Positions 43,688 to 52,579 are shown, counted from the first letter of the stretch. The stretch: DNA of 64,000 nt from Pseudomonas viridiflava (GCF_900582195.1 NZ_UTHA01000227.1:248001-312000); one strand, 5' to 3'. Notes: generated from the sequence alone by a model not told the origin. Numbers and translations: made by a program.

Positions 43688-45944
43688 ATATAAAAAACTC
43701 TGGTGGACCTTACTTGGGGTGCTGGCGCTGACGTTCGGGCTTTTAGGCTGGTTCGGTCGAGAGATCTATCGCCAGGCTCCGCCTGTTCCGGCGCTGGTAC
43801 AGAGCATCAGTGGCGAGCGGCTGTTCACCGACGACGACATCCTCGATGGCCAGACGGCCTGGCAAAGCGTCGGCGGCATGCAATTGGGGTCCATTTGGGG
43901 GCACGGCGCGTATCAGGCGCCTGACTGGACCGCTGACTGGCTTCACAGAGAACTGTCGGCCTGGCTCGACATGGCTGCCGAGGACACCTACAAAACCTCG
44001 TTTGATCGACTTGATGACGCCGCTCAAGCGGCCCTTCGCCAGCAACTCAAGCGCGAGTACCGTGGCAGTCAATTGCACGATGGCGTGCTCACACTGAGTG
44101 CCCGCCGCGTTTCTGCGATGCGCCAGACAGCCGGCTATTACGTCGCGCTGTTCGGCAACGATTCCGCTCTTCATCAAAGTCGTGTGCATTTCGCGATGAA
44201 GGAAAATACGCTGCCGAATGCTGCGCGTCGCGAGAAGCTCACGCAGTTCTTTTTCTGGACGGCGTGGGCCGCGTCGACCGAACGCCCCGGTCAGGTAGCG
44301 ACCTACACCAATAACTGGCCGCACGAGCCTTTGATCGATAACAAACCAACGGCTGAAAACATCATCTGGTCAATCGTCAGCGTTGTTTTGCTGTTAGCGG
44401 GGATCGGCTTACTGGTGTGGGGATGGGCCTTCTTGCGCGATCAGGAACAGCAGCCACCCGTTCCACCCGAGCGGGATCCTTTAAGCCTGATCGCCCTGAC
44501 CCCCTCGCAGCAGGGGCTGGGCAAATACCTGCTGTTGGTCGTGGCGCTGTTGATGTTCCAGGTCATGATCGGAGGGGCCACCGCGCACTATACCGTCGAA
44601 GGGCAAGACTTCTACGGCATCCCGCTTTCCCGGTGGTTTCCGTATTCGCTGATGCGTACCTGGCACCTGCAAAGTGCGGTGTTCTGGATCGCCACGGGTT
44701 TCCTTGCAGCAGGACTTTTTCTGGCCCCCATTATCAATGGCGGCAAAGATCCGAAATGGCAGAAGGAGGGTGTGGATGCCCTGTTCTGGGCCCTGGTCAT
44801 TGTCGTTGTCGGATCCTACGCCGGTAACTACCTGGCGATTGCTCAGCTCATGCCACCGGAGTGGAATTTCTGGCTGGGCCACCAGGGTTACGAGTACGTA
44901 GACCTTGGTCGTGTGTGGCAATTTCTCAAGTTCGCCGGGATTGCCTTCTGGCTGGTTCTCATGCTGCGCTGCATCGTGCCTGCCCTGTACAAGCCGGGCG
45001 ACCAGAACCTGCTGGCCTTGCTCTCGGCGTCGGTCGTTGCGATAGGTCTTTTTTACGGTGCAGGTTTATTTTATGGCGAGCGGACCAATCTGTCGGTGAT
45101 GGAGTACTGGCGCTGGTGGGTCGTGCATCTGTGGGTAGAGGGCTTTTTCGAAGTCTTTGCGACCACGGCATTGGCGTTCATTTTCTCCAGCATGGGCCTG
45201 GTGTCCTCACGGATGGCCACCACGGCCAGCCTGGCCTCAGCCTCACTGTTCATGCTGGGCGGGGTGCCGGGTACCTTTCACCACATCTACTTCTCCGGCA
45301 CGACGACGCCAGTCATGGCCGTGGGCGCGATGTTCAGCGCGCTGGAAGTTGTGCCCCTGATTGTGCTCGGCCACGAAGCGTGGGAGCACTGGCAATTGAA
45401 GTCGCGTGCCGTGTGGATGGAGCGGGTGCGCTGGCCACTGATGTTCTTCGTGACAGTTGCGTTCTGGAACATGCTCGGAGCCGGCGTCTTCGGCTTCATG
45501 ATAAATCCACCGCTGTCCTTGTATTACATACAGGGGCTGAACACCACGGCGGTGCATGCCCACGCTGCACTGTTCGGCGTATACGGCTTTTTGGCGCTCG
45601 GGTTCATTCTGTTGGTGTTGCGTTACATTCGGCCGGAACTTGAGTTCAACGAGCGTCTGATGAAGACCGCTTTTTGGTGCCTCAATGCAGGCCTGGCGTT
45701 GATGATCGGTGCCAGTCTGTTGCCGATCGGATTGATTCAGTTTTATGCGAGCGTCAGTCAGGGACTCTGGTATGCACGAAGCGAGGCCTTCATGCAGCAG
45801 GACATATTGCAAACGTTGCGCTGGATCCGCACGTTCGGCGACGTGGTTTTTATCACCGGTGTGTTCGCCGTGTCCTGGCAGATCGTTAGCGGTGTGTTCA
45901 GCATTCGATCCAGAGCCACCAGGGTTCAGACATTGGCCCATTGA
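43680..45944 (+). CDS. norB: Quinol-dependent nitric oxide reductase (qNOR)
   Basis: 754 residues from ATG 43680; the frame opens 17 codons earlier. The N-terminal helix and periplasmic domain (about 1-225) replace the cytochrome subunit and mark the single-subunit quinol form. The catalytic core of 12 or more helices carries the haem and FeB ligands: His in RTWHLQSAVFW, His in VVHLWVEGFFEVF, the His pair in FHHIYFSGT, and the HAHAALFG pair. It reduces NO to N2O with electrons from quinol, without energy conservation. In non-denitrifiers it serves NO detoxification. NorR is not adjacent. A terminator follows at 45970. Confidence 0.95.
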   Translation: MREYKKLWWTLLGVLALTFGLLGWFGREIYRQAPPVPALVQSISGERLFTDDDILDGQTAWQSVGGMQLGSIWGHGAYQAPDWTADWLHRELSAWLDMAAEDTYKTSFDRLDDAAQAALRQQLKREYRGSQLHDGVLTLSARRVSAMRQTAGYYVALFGNDSALHQSRVHFAMKENTLPNAARREKLTQFFFWTAWAASTERPGQVATYTNNWPHEPLIDNKPTAENIIWSIVSVVLLLAGIGLLVWGWAFLRDQEQQPPVPPERDPLSLIALTPSQQGLGKYLLLVVALLMFQVMIGGATAHYTVEGQDFYGIPLSRWFPYSLMRTWHLQSAVFWIATGFLAAGLFLAPIINGGKDPKWQKEGVDALFWALVIVVVGSYAGNYLAIAQLMPPEWNFWLGHQGYEYVDLGRVWQFLKFAGIAFWLVLMLRCIVPALYKPGDQNLLALLSASVVAIGLFYGAGLFYGERTNLSVMEYWRWWVVHLWVEGFFEVFATTALAFIFSSMGLVSSRMATTASLASASLFMLGGVPGTFHHIYFSGTTTPVMAVGAMFSALEVVPLIVLGHEAWEHWQLKSRAVWMERVRWPLMFFVTVAFWNMLGAGVFGFMINPPLSLYYIQGLNTTAVHAHAALFGVYGFLALGFILLVLRYIRPELEFNERLMKTAFWCLNAGLALMIGASLLPIGLIQFYASVSQGLWYARSEAFMQQDILQTLRWIRTFGDVVFITGVFAVSWQIVSGVFSIRSRATRVQTLAH

Positions 45945-45969
45945 CGGGTAGTTGAGCGTCAAGTCACGG

Positions 45970-45993
45970 GGCCCGCTTTTTAGCGGGCCTTTT
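45970..45993 (+). terminator. Rho-independent terminator after qNOR
   Basis: GGCCCGC, loop TTTTTA and GCGGGCC form a perfect 7-bp stem followed by TTTTC, 25 bases after the qNOR stop. Confidence 0.88.
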
Positions 45994-46222
45994 CATGATC
46001 AGCGAACAGCCATCCAGCAGTGCCGGTCATGCAAACCTGTTGTTGGGAGTGTTCACCCTAAAGCGTTAGGTACAGGGCGCACCAGGCAGTAAAAATTTAT
46101 ACGCAGGTATGGTTTCGAGGGTTCAGGCCCCGGCGCAGACTCATTGCATGGGCGATACACCGCTCTCGCGTCCGCAGGGCCGTATCGCCTGAGAGTCCGA
46201 GCCGAACTATAGGAAAACGATC

Positions 46223-47170
46223 ATGACCACGTTTCTGAATCATCCCGCCGCAACGTCCGACAGCAGCGACATTCCGCACTTCGAAGAGTTGGCTGGCGAG
46301 GAACTGGTTCCCTCGCGTTATGCACTGCGTATTGGCGACATTGATGTCATGGTAGTGAGCGATGGTGTTCTGCCTCTGCCCACTCAGACGATGTCGACCA
46401 ACGTCGATCCAGCCGCTCGCGCAGCCTGGTTCAAAGAAATGTTTCTCGGGCCGGACGCTTTCGACTGGGCGCTGAACGTCCTCGTCGTGCGCAGCGCAGA
46501 CAAGGTCATTCTGGTCGATGCCGGTCTGGGGGGGCAGTTCCCGGGCTTTCCGCGGGCCGGGCAATTTCCCAAGCGGCTGCAGGCAGCCGGTATCGAGCTA
46601 TCGTCTGTCACGGACGTGATCATTACTCACATGCACATGGACCACATTGGCGGACTGCTGGTTGATGAGGTGAAGAGCCAGTTGCGCGCGGATCTGCGAA
46701 TCCATGTGTCGGCCACCGAAGTCGCGTTCTGGAAGGCACCCGACTTCTCGCTGACATCCATGCCCGAGCCTGTACCGGACGTGCTGAGAACCACGGCCAA
46801 TCAGTTCATGAGCGAGTACGGCAGCAAAGTACGCACGTTCGAGGATGAATATGAAGTAGCCCCCGGCGTGGTGGCCAGGCTCACGGGGGGACATACCCCT
46901 GGGCACAGCGTGGTTTACGTCAATTCCGGTGGCCAGCGGTTGACGTTTGCAGGCGACGCTCTGTTTCCGGTCGCGTTCGAACACCCCGATTGGCACAACG
47001 GTTTCGAACACGATCCTGAGGAAGCCGTTCGTGTTCGTGTGCGCCTGTTAAAAGAGGCGGCGTCGAGCGGCGAGCTGTTTGTCGCCACTCACCTGCCGTT
47101 CCCTTCCGTTGGCCGTGTGGCCGTCGATGGTGACGCATTCCGTTGGGTCGCGAGCTTCTGGGATTACTAA
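46223..47170 (+). CDS. Metallo-beta-lactamase-fold hydrolase
   Basis: 315 residues of the MBL fold with the zinc signature THMHMDHIGG (near residue 137), then the later metal His in GGHTPGHS, Asp in FAGDALF and a final His in ATHLPFP. It is preceded by AGGAAAA. Lactonases and methyl-parathion-hydrolase-like enzymes have this layout, so quorum quenching is one possibility, but the substrate cannot be assigned. It is the first gene after the qNOR terminator, 278 bases from the qNOR stop, so it is transcribed separately. Confidence 0.87.
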   Translation: MTTFLNHPAATSDSSDIPHFEELAGEELVPSRYALRIGDIDVMVVSDGVLPLPTQTMSTNVDPAARAAWFKEMFLGPDAFDWALNVLVVRSADKVILVDAGLGGQFPGFPRAGQFPKRLQAAGIELSSVTDVIITHMHMDHIGGLLVDEVKSQLRADLRIHVSATEVAFWKAPDFSLTSMPEPVPDVLRTTANQFMSEYGSKVRTFEDEYEVAPGVVARLTGGHTPGHSVVYVNSGGQRLTFAGDALFPVAFEHPDWHNGFEHDPEEAVRVRVRLLKEAASSGELFVATHLPFPSVGRVAVDGDAFRWVASFWDY

Positions 47171-47335
47171 ACCACTCATGGTTTTCCGGGGGGCTGCAAG
47201 TAACACCTGTCTTCAGTGACACGGGACTAGCCCCCTGAAAATCGCGCAGTGCGCGGCTCCAGCCAGGTTCACGAGTTCTCGGGTTTCACATTCTTAGTTT
47301 TCAAATCTCATGCTTTGCCAAGAGAAGGAGGCACT

Positions 47336-48313
47336 GTGTCCGACACAAAAAATATGCCGTCGAGTTCGCGCCGTCAGGTGCTGAAAGTCGGTGCAACTGC
47401 GCTAGCGGCAGGTTCACTTTCGGCAATGGTAATGGGCAGTGAAGTTGCTCAGGCTGCAACGGCTTCGAAAACAAAAGAGGGGCAAGGCGCAATGACAAGT
47501 TTTACCACCCACGACGGCACTGAAATTTTCTACAAGGATTGGGGCACAGGGCAGCCGCTTGTCTTTCATCACGGCTGGCCGCTGAGTTCCGATGACTGGG
47601 ATGCCCAGATGCTTTTCTTTGTCTCCAAGGGCTATCGAGTGATTGCTCATGACCGGCGCGGGCATGGCCGTTCGACTCAAACCTCTGCTGGCAACGACAT
47701 GGATACCTATGCAGCGGATGTCGCTGCTTTGGTCGCTCACCTCAAGTTGAAGAATGCTATCCACATAGGGCACTCGACAGGCGGCGGTGAAGTGACGCGT
47801 TATGTCGCCAAGTATGGTGCGGGCAAGGTTGCCAAAGCGGTTTTGATCGGCGCAGTTCCCCCCGTCATGGTGAAGTCAGCGCGCAATCCAGGCGGGCTGC
47901 CATTGGAGGTGTTCGATGACTTGCGGTCCGGGTTGGCTGCAAATCGTGCTGAATTTTACAAGTCGGTTCCGATCCCGTTTTATGGCTATAACCGTGAGGG
48001 AGCGAAAGTCCTGGAGGGCTTGAAAGACAATTGGTGGCGGCAAGGCATGATGGGGAGTGCTAAGGCGCAATACGATTGCATCAAGGCGTTCTCTGAAACG
48101 GATTTCACGGAGGACTTGAAAAAAATCGACGTGCCCGTGCTCGTCTTGCATGGGGATGACGACCAGATAGTTCCGATCGCAGACTCAGCGCAGCTCTCGA
48201 TAAAACTTTTGAAGAAGGGCACGCTGAAGATTTACAAAGGCTTCCCTCATGGCATGTGCACCACTCATGCCGAGGTTATAAATGAAGACCTGCTGGCATT
48301 TATTGCACAGTAA
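47336..48313 (+). CDS. Tat-exported alpha/beta hydrolase of the non-haem haloperoxidase type
   Basis: 325 residues from GTG 47336 with AAGGAG five bases upstream. The N-terminus SSRRQVLKVGATALAAGSLSAM is a twin-arginine signal followed by an Ala-rich h-region. The mature part starts MTSFTTHDGTEIFYKDWG, very like cofactor-free chloroperoxidase/esterases. The catalytic triad is Ser in GHSTGGGE, Asp in HGDDDQIVP and His in FPHGMCTTH. Such enzymes are usually cytoplasmic; export via Tat is unusual. They act as esterases or perhydrolases. The export prediction is inferred from the signal sequence. Confidence 0.88.
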   Translation: MSDTKNMPSSSRRQVLKVGATALAAGSLSAMVMGSEVAQAATASKTKEGQGAMTSFTTHDGTEIFYKDWGTGQPLVFHHGWPLSSDDWDAQMLFFVSKGYRVIAHDRRGHGRSTQTSAGNDMDTYAADVAALVAHLKLKNAIHIGHSTGGGEVTRYVAKYGAGKVAKAVLIGAVPPVMVKSARNPGGLPLEVFDDLRSGLAANRAEFYKSVPIPFYGYNREGAKVLEGLKDNWWRQGMMGSAKAQYDCIKAFSETDFTEDLKKIDVPVLVLHGDDDQIVPIADSAQLSIKLLKKGTLKIYKGFPHGMCTTHAEVINEDLLAFIAQ

Positions 48314-48320
48314 GAAAGAG

Positions 48321-48355
48321 AGCCTCACAGATGACGGCATGTATTCTGCGAGGCT
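48321..48355 (+). terminator. Imperfect hairpin after the hydrolase gene
   Basis: AGCCTCACAGA and TCTGCGAGGCT form an 11-base stem with one mismatch, 8 bases past the hydrolase stop. A run of seven T lies 15 bases further, so it is not a classical terminator. An overlapping 9-bp inverted repeat (CACTGGCTG at 48362, CAGCCAGTG at 48403) reaches into the end of yajD. Both may separate these convergent genes. Confidence 0.45.
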
Positions 48356-48385
48356 GTAAAACACTGGCTGTTTTTTTATCCTGAA

Positions 48386-48751
48386 TCACTTTTTCATCAG
48401 ATCAGCCAGTGCTGCAAAGGGGTTATGTGTTACCGATGAGCGCTTTGGCGAATTCAAAGAAGATTCCGAAAAGTACTGCTGATCGGTATAGCGCGAGTGT
48501 TCGTTGTCGTGGCAATACAGGCACAACAATTCCCAGTTCGAGCCATCCTGCGGGTTGTTGTCGTGGTTGTGGTCGCGGTGGTGCACGGTCAGTTCGCTCA
48601 GGCGCTTGCCGGAAAACTCACGGGTGCAGCGGCCACAGACGTGCGGGTACATCTTCAGGGCCTTGTCGCGGTAGCCCATTTCCTTGTCGCGCTGGTTGTC
48701 GGCGAGGATGCGATCCAGCTTCGACGTATTGGTTGGGGTGGACGAACTCAT
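48386..48751 (-). CDS. yajD: YajD-family HNH nuclease
   Basis: 121 residues with an HNH-type metal site: CGRC, the SELTVHHRDHNHDNNP loop, and CLYCHDNEH near the C-terminus (zinc-ribbon plus HNH). It is presumed to be an endonuclease of unknown role. Its codons for HDNEHSR lie in the right copy of the 21-bp direct repeat (48492-48512). The gene is intact at this boundary, and the last about 106 bases lie on the island side of the repeat. Convergent with the haloperoxidase-like gene. Confidence 0.93.
   Translation of the reverse strand: MSSSTPTNTSKLDRILADNQRDKEMGYRDKALKMYPHVCGRCTREFSGKRLSELTVHHRDHNHDNNPQDGSNWELLCLYCHDNEHSRYTDQQYFSESSLNSPKRSSVTHNPFAALADLMKK
48492..48512 (+). repeat. 21-bp direct repeat, right copy (inside yajD)
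   Basis: Identical to 13532-13552 in sequence and orientation and 34960 bases apart. It is part of the yajD coding region, so an integration event here must have rebuilt the reading frame, or the left copy is a fragment of a former second yajD. See the left copy. Confidence 0.7.
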
Positions 48752-48799
48752 GGGTTCACCTTTGTAAAAGACTAATGACAGTTATAGGCAGAGTTTAGC

Positions 48800-49486
48800 T
48801 CAGCCCTTGAGCTTCTCGGCAATCCAGATCATGTGGCGCGTGCCCTTGTTGCCATGGGCGAAGACCTGGACCTCTTCGGCCTTGAAACCGGCCTTCTTCA
48901 ATTTGTCGGAAAACAACCGATCGGCGCTGGCCGACCACACGGCGAGCACGCCTTTCGGGCGCAAAGCCTTGGCGCACGCGTTCAGACCAGCGGCAGAGTA
49001 CAGCCAGCTGTTGGCCTTCTGCGTCAGGCCTTCGGGGCCGTTGTCGACGTCGAGCATGATCGCGTCGAAGCCGTTCGGTTCGCTTTGCAGCACCTTGGCC
49101 ACATCTTCCTGGCGGATCACCGTGCGCGGATCGAGCAGCGGACGACCGGACTTCTCGCCAAGCGGGCCACGGTTCCACTCGACCACGCCGGGCACCAGTT
49201 CAGCGACCACCACTTCGGCAGTCTTGCCCAGATGCTTGAGTGCCGAGGCGAGGGTGAAGCCCATGCCCAGACCGCCGATCAGCACCCGCGAATCCGGCCG
49301 GCCAGCGACCTTGCGGCAAGGAATCTCGGCCAGCGCGTCTTCGGAACCGTGCATGCGCGTGTTCATCAATTGCCCGCCGTCGCCGCCCTGGATCTTGATG
49401 ACGAAATCTTCGCCATACTCGAACAGGCACAGGGCACCGCCGCTTTCAGGGATCGGGGTGGTGTCGAGCAGAACGAAACGTTTCAT
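48800..49486 (-). CDS. Spermidine-synthase-like SAM-binding protein
   Basis: 228 residues with a class I methyltransferase-type fold: nucleotide motif VLIGGLGMGFTLASAL (about residues 68-83), acidic VVAELVPGVVEW and MLDVDNGPEG. The order follows polyamine synthases (GGGxG, then Asp/Glu), but the usual substrate-binding N-terminal strand is short and the DxxDG-type residues differ. A genuine spermidine synthase is not demonstrated; a methyltransferase is also possible. It lies upstream of yajD on the same strand, 48 bases away, and the two may form an operon. Confidence 0.8.
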   Translation of the reverse strand: MKRFVLLDTTPIPESGGALCLFEYGEDFVIKIQGGDGGQLMNTRMHGSEDALAEIPCRKVAGRPDSRVLIGGLGMGFTLASALKHLGKTAEVVVAELVPGVVEWNRGPLGEKSGRPLLDPRTVIRQEDVAKVLQSEPNGFDAIMLDVDNGPEGLTQKANSWLYSAAGLNACAKALRPKGVLAVWSASADRLFSDKLKKAGFKAEEVQVFAHGNKGTRHMIWIAEKLKG

Positions 49487-49566
49487 GGAAATCTCTACAA
49501 GGGGGAAGGCAAGCAGGCCCGTTGGGAGTAGCCTGAGCGCAGACTAAAGGCCAAACGGAGCCCTTG

Positions 49567-49851
49567 ATGAAGCGCACCATTCTAACGGTCATTGCCCTGG
49601 CCGCGCTCACGATTACTGCAGTGCAGGCGCAGCAGGCGATTCCGGTCAGCCCGGCGCCACAACCCGGCTCGCCCGGGACCGCAACGCCGACGCCGTATCC
49701 GCAGATCACGCCGATCAACATTCCCAAGTCGGGCGGGGGCAGTGGCAGCCCGCCGCTGGTGCCGATCGAAATGCCCAGCCCGCCGAGCAAGGATCAACCG
49801 GTGCCGGGCATCGAACCGAGCGGCAGCAAGGCAAAATCTCCCGGCGGTTAA
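49567..49851 (+). CDS. Small secreted Pro-rich protein
   Basis: 94 residues from ATG 49567 with a signal peptide (MKRTILTVIALAALTITAVQA). The mature part is rich in Pro, Gly and Ser (PAPQPGSPGTATPTPYP, SPPSKDQPVPG), suggesting an extended periplasmic or surface chain. No family was recognised. Its stop overlaps that of the convergent cNMP-domain gene by four bases (TTAA shared). Confidence 0.7.
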   Translation: MKRTILTVIALAALTITAVQAQQAIPVSPAPQPGSPGTATPTPYPQITPINIPKSGGGSGSPPLVPIEMPSPPSKDQPVPGIEPSGSKAKSPGG

Positions 49852-50321
49852 ATCTGCTGCGCAGCCAGTTGGCCGTCGGCCATGCGCAAGCGTTTCGACA
49901 GCGAAACGGCGAGGGCGCGGATGATCTTTGCGGCAATTTTCGGCGCGTCGTTGAGCATTTTTTCCAGCGAATCCTTGCCGAGGTTCAGCAACTGGCAATT
50001 GCTCGCGGCGATGCAGGTGGCCGAGCGTCGCTCACCGTCGAGCACGGCCATTTCACCAAAGGCGCGCCCGCTGCGCAGGGTAGCCATGGTGATCACCTGA
50101 CCGTCGGGCCCGGTTTTCTGCACGGCGACCTGGCCGGTGTGGAGGATGCACATGAAACTGCCGGCATCGCCCTCACGGAAAATCGCCTCGCCTTCAGCCA
50201 CGGTGCTGATGCTGAAATAGCCGGAAGCGGCCGCAAAGTCGGCCAGTTGCAATTGATCGAACAGGCCGCAGTCCATCAGCCAGTCGCGGATTTCGTTGTT
50301 CAGGAAGGTCGGTTCTGACAT
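49848..50321 (-). CDS. Stand-alone cyclic-nucleotide-binding-domain protein
   Basis: 157 residues comprising a single Crp-type cNMP fold. Glycine turns (AEGEAIFREGDAGSFMCIL) and the phosphate-binding cassette FGEMAVLDGERRSATC (Glu, Arg and Ser present) are intact. There is no DNA-binding helix-turn-helix, so it is not a Crp transcription factor; it probably senses cAMP or another nucleotide and acts through protein contact. Convergent with the small secreted-protein gene; the stops overlap. Confidence 0.88.
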   Translation of the reverse strand: MSEPTFLNNEIRDWLMDCGLFDQLQLADFAAASGYFSISTVAEGEAIFREGDAGSFMCILHTGQVAVQKTGPDGQVITMATLRSGRAFGEMAVLDGERRSATCIAASNCQLLNLGKDSLEKMLNDAPKIAAKIIRALAVSLSKRLRMADGQLAAQQI

Positions 50322-50371
50322 GTCGTCACGGTCTTTTTGTTTTCACATTTTCAAGGCGGTACACCGCCCCT

Positions 50372-50458
50372 GTGGAAGCGAGCCTGCTCGCGAAAGCGTA
50401 GTGTCAGTCACCGACGATGTGGATGACAGGTCGCATTCGCGAGCAGGCTCGCTCCCAC
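50372..50458. repeat. REP-type inverted repeat pair
   Basis: GTGGAAGCGAGCCTGCTCGC at the left and GCGAGCAGGCTCGCTCCCAC at the right, inverted across a variable spacer. Same family as 2333-2419, with G/C variation in the loop. Lies upstream of the cNMP-domain gene and downstream of the oligopeptidase gene. Confidence 0.85.
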
Positions 50459-50524
50459 ACAGGGATCTCGGGTGTATCGGCCTCTTGGGTCTGCAATTAA
50501 GACCCAAGTGACCGACGGAGTTCC

Positions 50525-52579
50525 TCAGGCCAGGCCCAAAACCTTGAAAACAAATGCGTATTCGAGTGCTACGTCACGTAATCCCTGATAACGCCCGCTC
50601 ATCCCGCCATGCCCGGCGCCCAGTTCAGTCTTGAGCAGCAGTAGATTGTCGTCGGTCTTGGTCGCGCGCAGTTTCGCCACCCACTTGGCCGCTTCCCAAT
50701 ATTGCACGCGGCTGTCGTTGTAGCCGGCGATTACCAGCGTCGCAGGATAATGCTGCGCGCTGACGTTTTCGTACGGTGCATAAGCCTTGATCCGCTCGTA
50801 AACGTCCGGCTCTTCAGGATTGCCCCATTCGTCATATTCGGTGACGGTCAGTGGCAGGTCCGGGTCGAGCATGGTGTTGAGCACGTCGACGAACGGCACT
50901 TCGGCAATCGCCACGCCGAACAGATCCGGGCGCTGGTTGAGCACGGCCCCAATCAGCAAGCCACCCGCGCTGCCGCCACTGATTGCCAATTTGTCCGCAG
51001 TGGTAATGCCGTTGAGGATCAGAAACTCGGCGCAGGCAATGAAGTCGCTGAAGGTGTTGTGCTTGTGTTCCTGCTTGCCGGCGCGATACCAGGCTTCGCC
51101 CAATTCACCGCCGCCACGCACATGAGCAATGGCGAAGGCCATGCCACGATCCAGAAGACTCAGACGGGCATGGGAGAACCACGGATCAAGGCTCGAACCG
51201 TAAGCGCCATAGCCATAGAGATACAGCGGCACCGGTTTGCCGACCATTTCGCGCTTCATCACCAGGCTGATCGGCACTTGCGTACCGTCCGGCGCCGTCG
51301 CCCACAACCGTTGGCTAACGTAGGCATCGGCGTCGAACGGGCCGAGCACCGGGGTTTCTTTCAACACCGTTTGTTCGCCGCTGGCGAGGATCAGTTGGCG
51401 AACCTGTGCCGGACGGTTCAACGCCTCGTAGCGCAGACGAATGCGGTCGCTTTCAAATTCCAGGCTGTTTTGCACATACAGGCTGTAGGCCGCGTCCGGC
51501 AATTGCACGCGATAAGGCGTCAGACCGTGTGGGTGAACTTCGATAATCGGCAGTCCACCTTCGCGCAGGCTCAGAGTCATCGCCTCGGTGTTGAGGCTGA
51601 CGCCGTCAAGCATCACCGTGTCGCTGTGGGGGATCAGGTTCTGCCAGTCGTCTTCGGTCGGCGTGGTGCCGATATCCGGGGCCTGATACAGGGCGTAGTT
51701 GATGCCGTCGCGGTTGGTGCGAATGAACCACGTCCACACGCCATCGAGCAGGCCGTGATCGACATCGTATTCATGGTCTTCGACACGCGGGGCCAGGCAA
51801 GTAAACGGCAGGTGCGGTTGATTGGCATCCAGCACCCAGACTTCACTGGTGGTCTTGCTGCCCAGCGACAGCAGCAATTGCTGCTCGGAACTGGAACGGT
51901 AGCAATGCAGGAAGAAACGCCCGTCCGCCTCGTGAAAGACCTCTTCAGCGGCAGTGCCGTCGAGGCGATAGCGGAACAGTTTGTGTGGGCGATGGGTGTC
52001 GTCGAGTACGCCGAAAAACAGGGTCAGGCTGTCGTTGGCCCAGGTCATGCTGCCGTCGCAGTCTTCGAATTCCAGCTCGCTGACCTTGTCGTTGGCCAGT
52101 TCCTTGATGAAAAGCGTGTAAATCTCATCGCCCGAGGCGTCGACGCTGTAGGCCAGACGCTGGTGATCCGGGCTGATGCTGAACGCACCCAGCGAGAAGA
52201 ACCCGCCGTTGGCCAGCACGTTCGGGTCGAGCAGAAGTTGCTCGCGGCTTTCATCGAGGGTCAGGCTGTCGTCCGCCGGACGCGGGCAGCGGTAGTGCCG
52301 TGCGTATTCGTCGCCCGCCGTGGTGCGCGTGTAATACAGGTACGGGCCCCACGGCGAGGGCAGGGACAAGTCGGTTTCGAGAATCCGGCCCTTGATCTCT
52401 TCGAACAGGCTTTCACGCAACTCGGCCTGATCGGCGGTTTGCGCTTCCTGCCAGGCGTTTTCAGCCTTGAGGTAATCGAGCACCGCGTCGGTGTCGCGCT
52501 CCTGCAGCCAGGCATACGGGTCGGCACCGGGTACCTTGTGAGCAATCGGGGCACTGATGACGTTGGCGGATTGGGGCAT
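50525..52579 (-). CDS. ptrB: Oligopeptidase B (protease II)
   Basis: 684 residues from ATG 52577-52579 (MPQSANVISAPIAHKV), as long as E. coli PtrB (about 686); the open frame continues 250 codons further but that part is antisense to REP-bearing and neighbouring gene DNA and is not family-like. A seven-bladed beta-propeller (about 80-410) is followed by the alpha/beta hydrolase domain. Nucleophile Ser lies in GGSAGGLL, with a later Asp and the His in GAGHGGMSGR. It cleaves short peptides after Arg/Lys in the cytoplasm. Convergent or divergent coupling was not seen; a REP pair lies just upstream of the start. Confidence 0.95.
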   Translation of the reverse strand: MPQSANVISAPIAHKVPGADPYAWLQERDTDAVLDYLKAENAWQEAQTADQAELRESLFEEIKGRILETDLSLPSPWGPYLYYTRTTAGDEYARHYRCPRPADDSLTLDESREQLLLDPNVLANGGFFSLGAFSISPDHQRLAYSVDASGDEIYTLFIKELANDKVSELEFEDCDGSMTWANDSLTLFFGVLDDTHRPHKLFRYRLDGTAAEEVFHEADGRFFLHCYRSSSEQQLLLSLGSKTTSEVWVLDANQPHLPFTCLAPRVEDHEYDVDHGLLDGVWTWFIRTNRDGINYALYQAPDIGTTPTEDDWQNLIPHSDTVMLDGVSLNTEAMTLSLREGGLPIIEVHPHGLTPYRVQLPDAAYSLYVQNSLEFESDRIRLRYEALNRPAQVRQLILASGEQTVLKETPVLGPFDADAYVSQRLWATAPDGTQVPISLVMKREMVGKPVPLYLYGYGAYGSSLDPWFSHARLSLLDRGMAFAIAHVRGGGELGEAWYRAGKQEHKHNTFSDFIACAEFLILNGITTADKLAISGGSAGGLLIGAVLNQRPDLFGVAIAEVPFVDVLNTMLDPDLPLTVTEYDEWGNPEEPDVYERIKAYAPYENVSAQHYPATLVIAGYNDSRVQYWEAAKWVAKLRATKTDDNLLLLKTELGAGHGGMSGRYQGLRDVALEYAFVFKVLGLA

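Larger units (their letters stand above)
13532..48512. mobile_element. Putative genomic island of stress-sensing and redox genes
   Basis: The segment between the direct-repeat copies holds mostly accessory-type genes, has many spacers of 200-600 bases, uses several TTG/GTG starts, and contains only one degenerate REP-like repeat, whereas both flanks have several intact ones. The outer genes (rnd to RNA methyltransferase, and yajD to cysK) are ordinary pseudomonad core genes. No integrase, transposase, tRNA or plasmid-transfer gene was seen, so the element is either decayed or was moved by homologous recombination. The boundaries are those of the repeat and are provisional. Confidence 0.55.
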
